Shown: positions 50,285 to 59,040, numbered from the stretch's first letter. The stretch is DNA of 64,000 nt from Paucilactobacillus suebicus DSM 5007 = KCTC 3549 (GCF_001434475.1 NZ_AZGF01000002.1:85349-149348); one strand, 5' to 3'. Translations and numbers: made by a program. The notes: generated by a model not told the origin, from the letters alone.

Positions 50285-50728
50285 TTAGTCAAAGTCGCTG
50301 GGAACAAGCTGAAGCTCAGTTTTACCACTGGACAAAACAGCAATCACAGACTTATCAGGATCATTCTTCAAAGGTCCCATATTGATTGCATCATGACCTT
50401 CAAATTTGATGAACGACAAGAACCGATCAGTTAAAACTTTTTGGACCATATCCATCGTTTCTCGGTGTTCTTCGGCTTTATCCACTGCAGCTTGAAGCGT
50501 GAAACCTTCATCCAAAAAGTGTTTGATTAGCCGAGTCTTGCCAATCATTGGTAACGAATACTTATGATTTTGCCCCTCATCATTTTTAACTGCATGGATG
50601 TACCCTTTTTGTTCCCAGTATCTAATCTTACTTTGAGTGACACCAGTAACGCGAGATAAATCTCCAATACCAAGCTGTAATTCATGCTTACTAAATAATG
50701 AGTGAAGTTCTTCAGGTAAATTATTCAC
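50285..50728 (-). CDS. MerR family transcriptional regulator
   Basis: 147 residues. The MerR helix-turn-helix and wing are clear (GIGDLSRVTGVTQSKIRYWEQKGYI, residues about 20-44; HKYSLPMIGKTRLI wing). No cysteine cluster for metals is seen; the C-terminal part (residues 75-147) is unlike the metal sensors, so it is probably a drug- or stress-sensing or GlnR-like type. Start GTG after AGGAGG. Divergent from a DHA2 transporter operon, whose promoter is the probable target. Confidence 0.88.
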   Translation of the reverse strand: MNNLPEELHSLFSKHELQLGIGDLSRVTGVTQSKIRYWEQKGYIHAVKNDEGQNHKYSLPMIGKTRLIKHFLDEGFTLQAAVDKAEEHRETMDMVQKVLTDRFLSFIKFEGHDAINMGPLKNDPDKSVIAVLSSGKTELQLVPSDFD

Positions 50729-50855
50729 GATTTTCTAACCTCCTTATTTTTTATTTTTACTATAGTAGAGATTGTTTATTTTTTTGTTTTCATTGATGTT
50801 GAAAAGATTAAAACGTTCTCATGTTTACTCGGTACAGTATATATTCTTTAATTTC

Positions 50856-50897
50856 TTTGTCAAGTTATTTGACAAACACATCAAGAGGGATTATATT
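50856..50897 (+). promoter_or_regulatory. DHA2 operon promoter with perfect dyad over the -35
   Basis: TTTGTCAA-GTTAT-TTGACAAA (50856-50876) is an exact 8-base inverted repeat. Its right arm is the perfect -35 TTGACA (50869-50874), followed by 17 bases and TATATT (50892-50897). The dyad also resembles the GlnR/TnrA box (TGTnA-7-TnACA), and GlnR is a MerR-family protein. Likely bound by the divergent MerR protein or by GlnR. Confidence 0.75.
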
Positions 50898-50944
50898 AGG
50901 ACGCATGCGAATTTAGATAAAGAAAAGAAAAGAGGTTTTTTACG

Positions 50945-52429
50945 TTGAACAAATCTGTTGACGTTAACGGAAAGCCATATAACAGAACAATGATGATTGT
51001 CTTGTTACTTGTTGGTACTTTCTGTACTGTCCTTAACCAAACCATTCTATCAACTGCATTTCCTACATTGATGAATGCTTTTAATATCTCAACCTCAACC
51101 GTACAATGGTTGACAACTGGATTTATGTTGGTTAACGGAATCATGATTCCGGTTAGTGCGTACATGACTAATCGGATCCCTACCAAGTGGTTATACCTTG
51201 GTGCGATAACTATTTTTGAAATTGGTACCATCGTTGCTTGGACCGCTCCTAATTTTGGAATCTTATTGACTGGTCGTTTAATACAAGCCGTTGGTGTCGG
51301 TGTTACAATGCCATTATTGCAAACAATTATGTTAAGTATTTTCCCAGCTAACAAGCGTGGTAGTGCCATGGGGATGGCCGGAATTGTTATTGGGCTTGCA
51401 CCTGCTATTGGACCTACCCTTTCTGGATGGGTTATTGATAACTTCAGTTGGCGTGACTTGTTCGGAATGATTGTTCCTATCATGGCCCTCGTTATCATTG
51501 GTAGTTTCTTCTTTATGAAGAATGTTATTGAAACCTCTAAACCAAGCCTTGACTATCTATCATTAGTTCTTTCAACACTCGGTTTTGGTAGCTTATTGTA
51601 TGGATTCTCGTCAGTTGGTAACGACGGCTGGACCAGCGCAACTGTTCTTTCAACCATCATCATCGGTGTTGTCCTAGTTGTCCTCTTTGTCATTCGTCAA
51701 CTACGTCTTGAACATCCATTCTTGGAACTACGAGTTTTCAAGTCATTTGAATTTACCATTGCCACAGCATTGAGTTCAATTGTTATGATGGCCATGGTTG
51801 GTGCCGAAATGGTTCTTCCCCTTTACTTACAAATCATTCATGGAATGTCAGCATTCCATTCTGGGCTAACATTACTTGCTGGTGCCTTAATGATGGGGGT
51901 AATGAGTCCTTTCACTGGTAACTTATTTGATAAGTATGGTGCTAAGCGTCTTGCAATGTGTGGGATGTTCCTTCTGACAGTCGGAACCTTACCATTCGTT
52001 GTGTTAACACGTAACACACCAACTATCTACATCGTTTTCTTGTATGCTGTTCGGATGTTCGGTATTTCAATGGTTATGATGCCAGTTACAACTTCTGGTA
52101 TGAATGCTTTACCAGTAGATTTAATTTCTCACGGAACTGCTGTTAACAACACTGTCCGTCAAATTGCTTCATCAATTGGTACTGCTTTGTTAGTTTCTGT
52201 TTTGTCAAACGTTTCATCAAACAATATGCCAGCAAAGAGTCTACTGAAGGAAACTCCATTTTCATATAAGACAGCTGCGTTAAACGCTACTTTAGACGGT
52301 TACCACGCAGCATTCTGGATTGCAATTGCGTTCAGTGTACTTGGATTTGCTGTTGCTTTCCTATTGAAGCACAAGAGTCCTGATGCTGTTGTTGTACCGA
52401 CTGATGATGACAAGGGAGGTGCCAAATAA
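50945..52429 (+). CDS. MFS transporter, DHA2 (EmrB/QacA) family
   Basis: 494 residues, about fourteen membrane helices. Motif C of the antiporters is visible (GIVIGLAPAIGPTLSGWVI) and VNGIMIPVSAYMTNR is typical of the LmrB/EmrB branch. Proton-coupled efflux of drugs or toxic compounds. The start is TTG after AGAGG. The stop overlaps the ATG of the next gene (TAATG), so both are coupled. A divergent MerR gene probably regulates it. Confidence 0.92.
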   Translation: MNKSVDVNGKPYNRTMMIVLLLVGTFCTVLNQTILSTAFPTLMNAFNISTSTVQWLTTGFMLVNGIMIPVSAYMTNRIPTKWLYLGAITIFEIGTIVAWTAPNFGILLTGRLIQAVGVGVTMPLLQTIMLSIFPANKRGSAMGMAGIVIGLAPAIGPTLSGWVIDNFSWRDLFGMIVPIMALVIIGSFFFMKNVIETSKPSLDYLSLVLSTLGFGSLLYGFSSVGNDGWTSATVLSTIIIGVVLVVLFVIRQLRLEHPFLELRVFKSFEFTIATALSSIVMMAMVGAEMVLPLYLQIIHGMSAFHSGLTLLAGALMMGVMSPFTGNLFDKYGAKRLAMCGMFLLTVGTLPFVVLTRNTPTIYIVFLYAVRMFGISMVMMPVTTSGMNALPVDLISHGTAVNNTVRQIASSIGTALLVSVLSNVSSNNMPAKSLLKETPFSYKTAALNATLDGYHAAFWIAIAFSVLGFAVAFLLKHKSPDAVVVPTDDDKGGAK

Positions 52430-53151
52430 TGATTCTAATCACATTAGTAATTGGAGCAATTACATTCTTCCTAGCCTTTATGTTTACAAATGGTCCAGTA
52501 AAGAGAACGTTAGCATTGCTTGTTACCGGCATCATTTTACTTGGCTCAATCGTTGGAATGGTCTCAAATTATCACGATCATTTTGGTATGCACAAGGTAA
52601 CAACGACTACTACCAAGACCATTTACTCGGCATCAAATTCTTCATCAATGCCAATTGCATTGTATAAGCAAGTAGGAACATCAGGAAAAAATGATGTTTA
52701 TATCTACAACTTAAAGCAGAAGCAAAAAACACCGGATCACACTAAGGCCGATGAATACACTTCAAATAAGATTAAGTATACTAATAAGTCAACCGCTACT
52801 ATGACTACTAAGGTCACTCGTTGGCAGTTTAAGAACAACTTCTATAAAGACTTGTACTTGTGGTCAGGTATGGGTGGTCAAATTGTTAAACGTGTTAACA
52901 CATTTAACCTACCAAAGACTTGGGTTAAATTGAGTGTTACTCAAGCAGCTAAGCTAGAAAAATTGATGGCTAGTCCAACTGCTAAAGCACAGATGCAGAC
53001 TCAAGCCAAGGCGTACATTGAAGCCAAGGTTAAGGCCGCAATGACCCAAAACCCACAAATGACTGAGGTACAACGGGCTAAAGTGACACAACAGGCTCAA
53101 GCGGAATTCCAAGCTCAGGCTTTAAAGAAGGCTGTTTCAGAACTTAAATAA
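52429..53151 (+). CDS. DUF4811-type membrane-anchored protein
   Basis: 240 residues. Two N-terminal membrane helices (about residues 3-19 and 26-45), then an extracytoplasmic or cytoplasmic part and a C-terminal alanine/lysine/glutamine-rich helix (AQMQTQAKAYIEAKVKAA). Found next to DHA2 transporters in lactobacilli, so an accessory subunit is likely. Function unknown. Overlaps the transporter stop by one base. Confidence 0.8.
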   Translation: MILITLVIGAITFFLAFMFTNGPVKRTLALLVTGIILLGSIVGMVSNYHDHFGMHKVTTTTTKTIYSASNSSSMPIALYKQVGTSGKNDVYIYNLKQKQKTPDHTKADEYTSNKIKYTNKSTATMTTKVTRWQFKNNFYKDLYLWSGMGGQIVKRVNTFNLPKTWVKLSVTQAAKLEKLMASPTAKAQMQTQAKAYIEAKVKAAMTQNPQMTEVQRAKVTQQAQAEFQAQALKKAVSELK

Positions 53152-53162
53152 ATAACCTCACT

Positions 53163-53197
53163 AAAAAGAGATCAGAATAATCTGATCTCTTTTTTTG
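53163..53197 (+). terminator. terminator of the DHA2-DUF4811 operon
   Basis: AGAGATCAGA / TCTGATCTCT with 4-base loop and T7. Confidence 0.95.
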
Positions 53198-53326
53198 TTA
53201 GGCATGAATGTTGGAATAATCTGGCTAGTCAAATTTTAAAATAAATATTAACTAAGCTGTTAACATGGTACATGAATACCTTGATATAACACCGTTCAAA
53301 AAAGTTGCCACTAGCAACCGTTTAAA

Positions 53327-53355
53327 TGGACATTTGTTGTTATTTGACATACAAT
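53327..53355 (+). promoter_or_regulatory. oleate hydratase promoter candidate
   Basis: TGGACA (53327-53332), 17 bases, TACAAT (53350-53355). Two direct repeats TTGACAT (53344-53350 and 53355-53361) and a dyad GTTGC-5-GCAAC (about 53304-53318) lie in and before it. A second match TTGACA-17-TATTCT (53355-53383) would start transcription at the ribosome binding site and is less likely. Confidence 0.5.
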
Positions 53356-53397
53356 TGACATGAAATCGCTTCATAAATATTCTCGGAGGTGGATACA

Positions 53398-55092
53398 ATG
53401 ACAAAAAGCAAGGCAATTATGATTGGCGCCGGGCTGGCTAACATGGCTTCAGCTGTTTATTTAATCCAAGAAGGACACTGGGATGGCAGCAATATCACTT
53501 TTTATTCATTAGATGATCATGGTTCAAACGATGGTGCCCCAACAGACACCACTACGGATGAATATTGGAATAAAGAACATCCAATGGAAAATACCACTGG
53601 CTACGTTGCTCGTGGCGGACGTATGCTTAACTATCGCACATACGTCGATTTAATGGATTTACTCGACAGAATTCCTTCAGCCACGGAAGAAGGAATGACC
53701 GCCGCCGAGGATACCTATGATTTTGATGCTCATCATCGTACCTTTGATAAGGCCCGTCTGCTTCAAGGTGGTAAGGGAATTATTAATGGTGGTCATCTAG
53801 GCCTTAATAATAAAGATAGAATCTTATTAAGCCGTTTAGTCCTAATGCCTGATTCACAAGAAGAAAAACTAGATAACATTTCTATTTCAGAGTACTTTAA
53901 AAACTCTCCACATATATTCCAAACTAATTTCTGGTACATGTGGGAAACCACTTTCGCCTTTAGAATTCAAAGTTCAGCGCAAGAGCTTCGGCGTTACATG
54001 CACCAAATGATCTATGAATTCACGCAAATCGAGCACCTAGTTGGTGTTAACCGTACTCGTTATAACCAGTACGAAAGCATTATGCTACCAATCATCAATT
54101 ATCTAAAAGAACATGGATGCAACATCATCTTAAATCGCCGCGTTACTGACTGGAAATTTAAAGAGACCTCAATGCAAGATGAGATCACAGTTACTGGCTT
54201 AACTATGGAAAATACTGAAACCGGCGAAACGGAATCAATTGACGTTGATGATGATACCGCAGTGATCTTCACCAATGGTTCCATCACTGATTCTGCAACA
54301 ATGGGTGATTATACTACCCCTGCCCCAGAAAACATGGACTATGGTGCAGCTGCCGGCTTATGGAAGAAAGCGACGGAAAGATTCTACAATCTTGGCAACC
54401 CTGATAAATTCTTCGACGATCGTAACGCTAGTGAATGGGTCAGCTTTACGTTAACAACTAAGAACCATCTATTATTGAATGAAATCACGCGAATCACCAC
54501 GCAAGTTCCAGGTAATGCACTAAACTCGTTTATCTCAACATCCCCAATTACTGCCTTAGGACATAACGATGTTAATATGTCGATTGTTGTGCACCACCAG
54601 CCTCACTTTACAACTCAGAAGCCTAATGAGTCTGTTATCTGGGGATACTTCCTCTATCCACGTCGTAAGGGTGAATTTGTTAATAAGCAATACATCAAGA
54701 TGAACGGTAAGGAAATGCTGCAAGAACTGATTGGTCAGTTAGCTAAAGTTGATCCAGGTCCGACAAACATTAAAGACAAGGCTAAGGATATTTTTGATAG
54801 TGTCATCAATAATATTCCAGTCTATATGCCATATGCGTCGGCTCTGTTTAATAACCGTGCTAAGACGGATCGTCCAGAAATCATTCCCACCCATTCAACC
54901 AATTTAGCATTTACTGGTGAATTTGTTGAACAGCCATATCAAATGATCTTCACCGAACAGAGTGCTGTTCGTTCTGGGGAAATTGCGGCATACCATTTTG
55001 CCGGAGTACCAATGGACAAATTGGTCAAGAACCCAAGATTTGATAAGGATCCAAAAGTGTTAGCTAGAGCAACAAAGAAAATGTTTGAATAA
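53398..55092 (+). CDS. ohyA: oleate hydratase (myosin-cross-reactive antigen family)
   Basis: 564 residues. FAD-dependent hydration of the 9,10 double bond of oleic or linoleic acid to 10-hydroxy acids, a fatty-acid detoxification step. N-terminal dinucleotide fold AIMIGAGLANMASAVYL, the conserved RGGRMLNYRTY and NGGHLGLNNKDR regions, and the C-terminal FTGEFVEQP are all present. The ATG lies in GGAGGTGGATACAATG; the GTG in that box is the false earlier start. Single gene with terminator. Homologues in lactobacilli differ in regioselectivity. Confidence 0.95.
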   Translation: MTKSKAIMIGAGLANMASAVYLIQEGHWDGSNITFYSLDDHGSNDGAPTDTTTDEYWNKEHPMENTTGYVARGGRMLNYRTYVDLMDLLDRIPSATEEGMTAAEDTYDFDAHHRTFDKARLLQGGKGIINGGHLGLNNKDRILLSRLVLMPDSQEEKLDNISISEYFKNSPHIFQTNFWYMWETTFAFRIQSSAQELRRYMHQMIYEFTQIEHLVGVNRTRYNQYESIMLPIINYLKEHGCNIILNRRVTDWKFKETSMQDEITVTGLTMENTETGETESIDVDDDTAVIFTNGSITDSATMGDYTTPAPENMDYGAAAGLWKKATERFYNLGNPDKFFDDRNASEWVSFTLTTKNHLLLNEITRITTQVPGNALNSFISTSPITALGHNDVNMSIVVHHQPHFTTQKPNESVIWGYFLYPRRKGEFVNKQYIKMNGKEMLQELIGQLAKVDPGPTNIKDKAKDIFDSVINNIPVYMPYASALFNNRAKTDRPEIIPTHSTNLAFTGEFVEQPYQMIFTEQSAVRSGEIAAYHFAGVPMDKLVKNPRFDKDPKVLARATKKMFE

Positions 55093-55130
55093 TCAGACAA
55101 TGGACACTCTAGTTTAGACTCATAAGTAAA

Positions 55131-55177
55131 AAAATAAGACTAATTAGGACAAAACTCGTCCTGATTGGTCTTATTTT
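55131..55177. terminator. bidirectional terminator between ohyA and rluA-type genes
   Basis: AAAATAAGAC...AGGAC pairs with GTCCT...GTCTTATTTT (two mismatches) around a 7-base loop. Confidence 0.85.
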
Positions 55178-55207
55178 ATTCATCACAAGGAAAATTCAGC
55201 GTTAAAT

Positions 55208-56089
55208 CTACTTTCCATCTAGAACATTCTTCATATCCTCCGGAATCGCCGCTTCAAACATCCTTGTTTGTTGGTCAAATGGATCAACAAATTCAAGATG
55301 ATAAGTGTGAAGTGCCTGACGACTAATCAATTCAAGCGGTCCTTCGTATAATTGATCACCCAGCAAGGGATGACCAATGTTACTAAAGTGAACCCTAATT
55401 TGATGAGTTCTGCCAGTGTGTAATTTAACCCTGACAAGCGTCCATGAATCATTTACCTGTTCACGCCAATACTCAGTTTTAGCGCTTTGACCATTATTCA
55501 TGACTGCACGTCTGGGTGAATCAGCTACTCTACCAATGGGTTGGCTCAAAAAGCCATGTTCTTCACTAACCTGGCCACTCACAATTGCCCAGTACTGCTT
55601 ATCAATTAAATGTTGCTCTACCTGATTAGCTATTAAACTTTGTGCCAGGCGATTCTTAGCGACCAGAACCAGTCCAGAAGTAAAACGATCCAACCGTGAA
55701 ATAAAGTGTGGTCTCAAATCTTTTGACCCTTGATCAATTAAATACCCTTTAATTCTATTCAAGAGTGTATCTAGCCGATTTGTCGGCCCAGGAATTGACG
55801 TCAGGCCCGCTGGTTTGTTGATTACCAGCCACTGGTCATTTTCAAAAACAATGTCAATTGGTCGATGACTAGCAGCAACTGTCTCGTCTTCTTTTTCCGG
55901 ATTAATAATAACGGTAATTTGGTTGTGTGGCGGCAACACATCTGTAGGTTGCACAACACGGTCGTTGGCGATAAAACTGCCATCTCCATGTTTAATGTCG
56001 GCAATTAACCTATGCCCCATGCCGATGTTTTGCAGAAATTTTTTTATTTTAACCGGATCATTCTGTTGGTTAGTCCACGTATATTTCAT
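55208..56089 (-). CDS. RluA family pseudouridine synthase
   Basis: 293 residues. N-terminal S4-like part (about residues 1-65), catalytic HFISRLDRFTSGL with Asp near 134, and LHTGRTHQIRVHF near 225. Converts uridine to pseudouridine in 23S rRNA or tRNA. The S4-like part (KIKKFLQNIGMGHRLI) is the divergent form seen in the RluD-like YtzF/YhcT group. Exact target is unknown. Confidence 0.92.
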   Translation of the reverse strand: MKYTWTNQQNDPVKIKKFLQNIGMGHRLIADIKHGDGSFIANDRVVQPTDVLPPHNQITVIINPEKEDETVAASHRPIDIVFENDQWLVINKPAGLTSIPGPTNRLDTLLNRIKGYLIDQGSKDLRPHFISRLDRFTSGLVLVAKNRLAQSLIANQVEQHLIDKQYWAIVSGQVSEEHGFLSQPIGRVADSPRRAVMNNGQSAKTEYWREQVNDSWTLVRVKLHTGRTHQIRVHFSNIGHPLLGDQLYEGPLELISRQALHTYHLEFVDPFDQQTRMFEAAIPEDMKNVLDGK

Positions 56090-56200
56090 CGTTCAACTCT
56101 CCTGTTTAATAATTAATTCATATTTTTGAGAACAAATATTTGCATTTTTAAACTGTCAGTATTAAAGTTACAATTGAAAAATAAGAAAGGGATGGATCTC

Positions 56201-56842
56201 ATGTCAAACGTTTTAATTTTAGGAGCAGCCGGTCACATTGCCCGTTATGCTGAAGAGGATCTACTTAACAATACGACCAATCACCTAACCTACTACTTAA
56301 GAAATTCTGGTAGAATAAAAATTACTAAACCAGAACGTGAGTCAATTATTGAAGGTGATGTCACAGATGCTGTCCAATTAAGTCAAGCCATGAAAAGCAT
56401 TGACATTGTGTACGCCAATTTAAGCGGTCATAATATCGAAGAATTGGCTAAAGACGTTGTCAATGCAATGAACGCTAACAACGTCAAGCGACTAATTTGG
56501 ATATCAACCCTTGGTATTTATGACGAAGTACCTGGAGAATATGGCAAGTGGAATCACCAAATGCTCGATGGTGGTTACCTTGAAACCTATAGCGCTGCTG
56601 CAAAGGTAATCGAATCCTCGGATCTTGATTATACCATCATCCGTCCAGCCTGGTTGTCAAATCACGATGAAGTGAATTACGAGACCACCACAAAAGGTGA
56701 ATATTTTAAAGGTACAGAAGTGTCTCGTAAGAGTATCGGCTATCTCGTAGGAGACTTAATCGAACATCCGGATAAATCAATTCGTGATTCTCTGGGTGTT
56801 AATAAACCAAACACCGATGGCCCAAAACCAGCCTGGTATTAA
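56201..56842 (+). CDS. NAD(P)-binding NmrA/SDR-a5-like protein
   Basis: 213 residues (MSNVLILGAAGHIARYAEEDLL) with GAAGHIA in the Rossmann turn and the WISTLGIYDE and TIIRPAWLS segments of atypical SDRs. No clear active-site YxxxK. Such proteins act as NAD(P)H-dependent reductases or redox sensors. The start MSNVL follows GAAAGG; longer upstream in-frame starts are rejected. Confidence 0.85.
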   Translation: MSNVLILGAAGHIARYAEEDLLNNTTNHLTYYLRNSGRIKITKPERESIIEGDVTDAVQLSQAMKSIDIVYANLSGHNIEELAKDVVNAMNANNVKRLIWISTLGIYDEVPGEYGKWNHQMLDGGYLETYSAAAKVIESSDLDYTIIRPAWLSNHDEVNYETTTKGEYFKGTEVSRKSIGYLVGDLIEHPDKSIRDSLGVNKPNTDGPKPAWY

Positions 56843-56928
56843 AACATCATTCGTATGTCGTTAATCCGTTGTCAAAGATTGTTTTTATCGTTATGATGAA
56901 TACAACAATCAAAGAAAGGGTTATTTTC

Positions 56929-57438
56929 ATGCGTAAAATTAGTCTTTTATTATTGTCACTCGTTATTAGTATTACACTTGTCGGTTGTGGTCAACAAGCT
57001 AATTCTAGTTCGCAAAAATCTTCAAGCAGTACTAGTGCTAAATCTAATTCCAAACATTCAACCAGCCATGAAACTTACACACTAAAAGGTGATAACGCCT
57101 ATCCTGTGGTTTCAAAAACTTGGAAATTTAACCAGTTCAAAATTATTTCACTGAACGCGGAAAACAATAAAGGAAAACTAGACCTAGAAATTAACTGGGA
57201 GAATACATCCCAACAAGCTGCCTCGTTCAATAACTTAGTTCAAGTGACGGTTAAGCAAAACGGTAAAACTGTTAATATTTCAGAAAATGATGATGAAGCA
57301 AGCGGACCACTTGATGCCAAGGCCGATGATGATGTTGACTTTAAGTATCAACTGCCTAGTAAAACTGGTCCTGTCACAGTCACAATTAGTCCAGCTCACA
57401 CAACTACAGGTAAATCAGTCACACTCAATTTAAAGTAA
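56929..57438 (+). CDS. surface lipoprotein with DUF5067-like domain
   Basis: 169 residues. Signal peptide with lipobox LVGC (Cys near 21) and a serine/lysine-rich linker (SSSQKSSSSTSAKS). The rest is a beta-rich domain (FKIISLNAENNKGKLDLEINWENTS) resembling DUF5067/immunoglobulin-like lipoproteins of lactobacilli. Membrane-anchored, function unknown. The start MRKISLLLL follows AGAAAGGG. Confidence 0.85.
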   Translation: MRKISLLLLSLVISITLVGCGQQANSSSQKSSSSTSAKSNSKHSTSHETYTLKGDNAYPVVSKTWKFNQFKIISLNAENNKGKLDLEINWENTSQQAASFNNLVQVTVKQNGKTVNISENDDEASGPLDAKADDDVDFKYQLPSKTGPVTVTISPAHTTTGKSVTLNLK

Positions 57439-57488
57439 AAAAAACGGTAAGAACTTTCCTCAAATAGGAAAATTCTTACCGTTTTTTT
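57437..57488. terminator. bidirectional terminator between the lipoprotein gene and tRNA-Asp
   Basis: AAAACGGTAAGAA pairs with TTCTTACCGTTTT around a partly paired inner loop; T7 follows on the + strand, A7 precedes, so it also ends the tRNA transcript. Confidence 0.9.
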
Positions 57489-57489
57489 A

Positions 57490-57563
57490 CGGTTCGTACG
57501 AGACTCGAACTCGTGATCTCCTGCGTGACAGGCAGGCGTCCTAACCAGCTAGACCAACGAACC
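57490..57563 (-). tRNA. tRNA-Asp (anticodon GTC)
   Basis: 74 nt, acceptor GGTTCGT/ACGAACC, anticodon loop CTGTCAC (GTC), T-loop TTCGAGT, discriminator G. Single tRNA apart from the cluster at 33 kb. Confidence 0.95.
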
Positions 57564-57582
57564 AATTCCAAGCACAAGAACC

Positions 57583-57611
57583 ACTATACTGGAATTTATT
57601 CGCCCCGTCAA
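57583..57611 (-). promoter_or_regulatory. tRNA-Asp promoter
   Basis: Minus strand TTGACG (57606-57611), 17 bases, TATAGT (57583-57588). Confidence 0.7.
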
Positions 57612-57629
57612 CGCATTACGGCAAAAAAA

Positions 57630-58355
57630 TTAAACTACCGAAATACCGCCATCCACATTTATTGCTTGTCCAGTCACAAATTCGTTATTCATCAAAAATA
57701 TATATGCACTGGCCACTTCTTCAGGATCAGATACTCGGTTAAGAGGGATTTGAGATGTCATCCCATTCTCGTTTTGCTTTAATTGGTCTTCCGATAAGCC
57801 TCGCCATAAACCCGTTGGCGTCCATGTTGGTGCCACAGCGTTCACTCTAATTCGCGGAGCGGCCTCAACTGCCATTCCTGCTACCATTGTGTTAATCGCC
57901 TGGTTGCCAATAATTGCACCGGAGGCATCGTATGGGTGACCTCCTGTACCACTGGTAAATGTCAAACTTCCATGGTCCTTGATATAGGGTGCCACCGTTC
58001 TACCGACCATTAAATTTGTAAAAAATTTCTGATCAATTGCATGTTTAATTTCTTCAAACGGCGCATCAAAAAAACCGCCACCCATTGCACCACCAAGCAT
58101 AGAAACAACATGGTCAACTTTGCCAGTTTTTTCTAGATACTGCTTTAACTGCTGTTCATCACTGGCATCAACCGCAGCACCGCTAATTTGCGAACTGACA
58201 GTGCACAGTTGCTTAACTGCATCATCAACACGATTTTTATGGCGTCCAATAATTTTAACATCGGCACCCAGTTTCAAGCTTTGAACTGCCGTTTGAAAAC
58301 CGAATCCCGAGGCGCCACCAATTATTAAAACTATTTTTTTATCTAAACTACTCAA
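57630..58355 (-). CDS. SDR family protein lacking catalytic Tyr-Lys
   Basis: 241 residues. NAD(P)-binding GGASGFGF (residues 13-20) and IRVNAVAP are those of a classical short-chain dehydrogenase. The Ser region is TFTSGTGG, but the residues 12 and 16 positions later are Ala and Asn instead of Tyr and Lys (sequence SGAIIGN). Oxidoreductase activity is therefore doubtful. It is 18 bases after the cysteine hydrolase gene on the same strand. Confidence 0.85.
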   Translation of the reverse strand: MSSLDKKIVLIIGGASGFGFQTAVQSLKLGADVKIIGRHKNRVDDAVKQLCTVSSQISGAAVDASDEQQLKQYLEKTGKVDHVVSMLGGAMGGGFFDAPFEEIKHAIDQKFFTNLMVGRTVAPYIKDHGSLTFTSGTGGHPYDASGAIIGNQAINTMVAGMAVEAAPRIRVNAVAPTWTPTGLWRGLSEDQLKQNENGMTSQIPLNRVSDPEEVASAYIFLMNNEFVTGQAINVDGGISVV

Positions 58356-58373
58356 GCTATCACTCCAAATGTA

Positions 58374-58931
58374 TTATTTAACAACTGAAGCACCAATCAC
58401 AGATTTAAAGTGGTTGAGTGCCCACTCCTGGCCTTCAGTTGTCAGTGCAGCAACTGCAGATTCATGAACAGTAATATCATAATTTAAGTTGTAAGCATCA
58501 ACTGCTGTGTGCAAAACACAAATGTCTGTACAAACGCCCGTCAAATGTAGGCTACGAATATCACGCGCACGTAAATCAATATCTAAACTAGTCCCGGCAA
58601 ATGAACTATAACGCGTCTTGTCCATCATCCAAACATGTTCATCATCTTGATGCAACTCATACCATTGTTTCAAAGGACCATAAAACTCACGGCCCCATGT
58701 ATTTCGAACATTATGGGACGGAAACAATTTTGTTTCGGGGTGGAAAAGATCATTAGGTTTGTGAACATCAGTTGGTAAGATGACCCAGCCATCGTCTTTT
58801 AATGTTTGGTCCGCTAGTTCAATAATTTTTTGTGCAATTTGCTGTCCGGGTTTACCACATGTTAAGGCTCCCTGATCATCCACAAAATCATTTGTGTAAT
58901 CAATAATCAGTAACGCATCTTGTTTACTCAC
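58374..58931 (-). CDS. isochorismatase-fold cysteine hydrolase (nicotinamidase-like)
   Basis: 185 residues. Catalytic triad visible: Asp in LLIIDYTNDF (about residue 11), Lys in MMDKTRYSSF (about 105) and Cys in GVCTDICVLHTA (about 137). Metal ligands (DVH-like TDVHKPND) are present, a fit for nicotinamidase. Start is a GTG eight bases after GAGG. Operon with the SDR gene; shared function is not known. Confidence 0.88.
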   Translation of the reverse strand: MSKQDALLIIDYTNDFVDDQGALTCGKPGQQIAQKIIELADQTLKDDGWVILPTDVHKPNDLFHPETKLFPSHNVRNTWGREFYGPLKQWYELHQDDEHVWMMDKTRYSSFAGTSLDIDLRARDIRSLHLTGVCTDICVLHTAVDAYNLNYDITVHESAVAALTTEGQEWALNHFKSVIGASVVK

Positions 58932-59040
58932 GGATTTCACCTCATTTACTTAGTTGGCTAAATATTATCATCATTTTTGAGGAATGTCATGTAGCCTGAT
59001 ATATTTCTTGAATTAACAAAACTTCAATTTGTGCTATTTT

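Noticed and set aside
50896..51498. A 200-codon minus-strand frame inside the DHA2 transporter gene
   Set aside because: Shadow of the real gene: no ribosome binding site, no family motif, composition follows the antisense of membrane helices.
53355..53383. TTGACA-17-TATTCT as the main oleate hydratase promoter
   Set aside because: Transcription would start within or after the ribosome binding site, leaving a leaderless message; the upstream TGGACA-17-TACAAT fits better.
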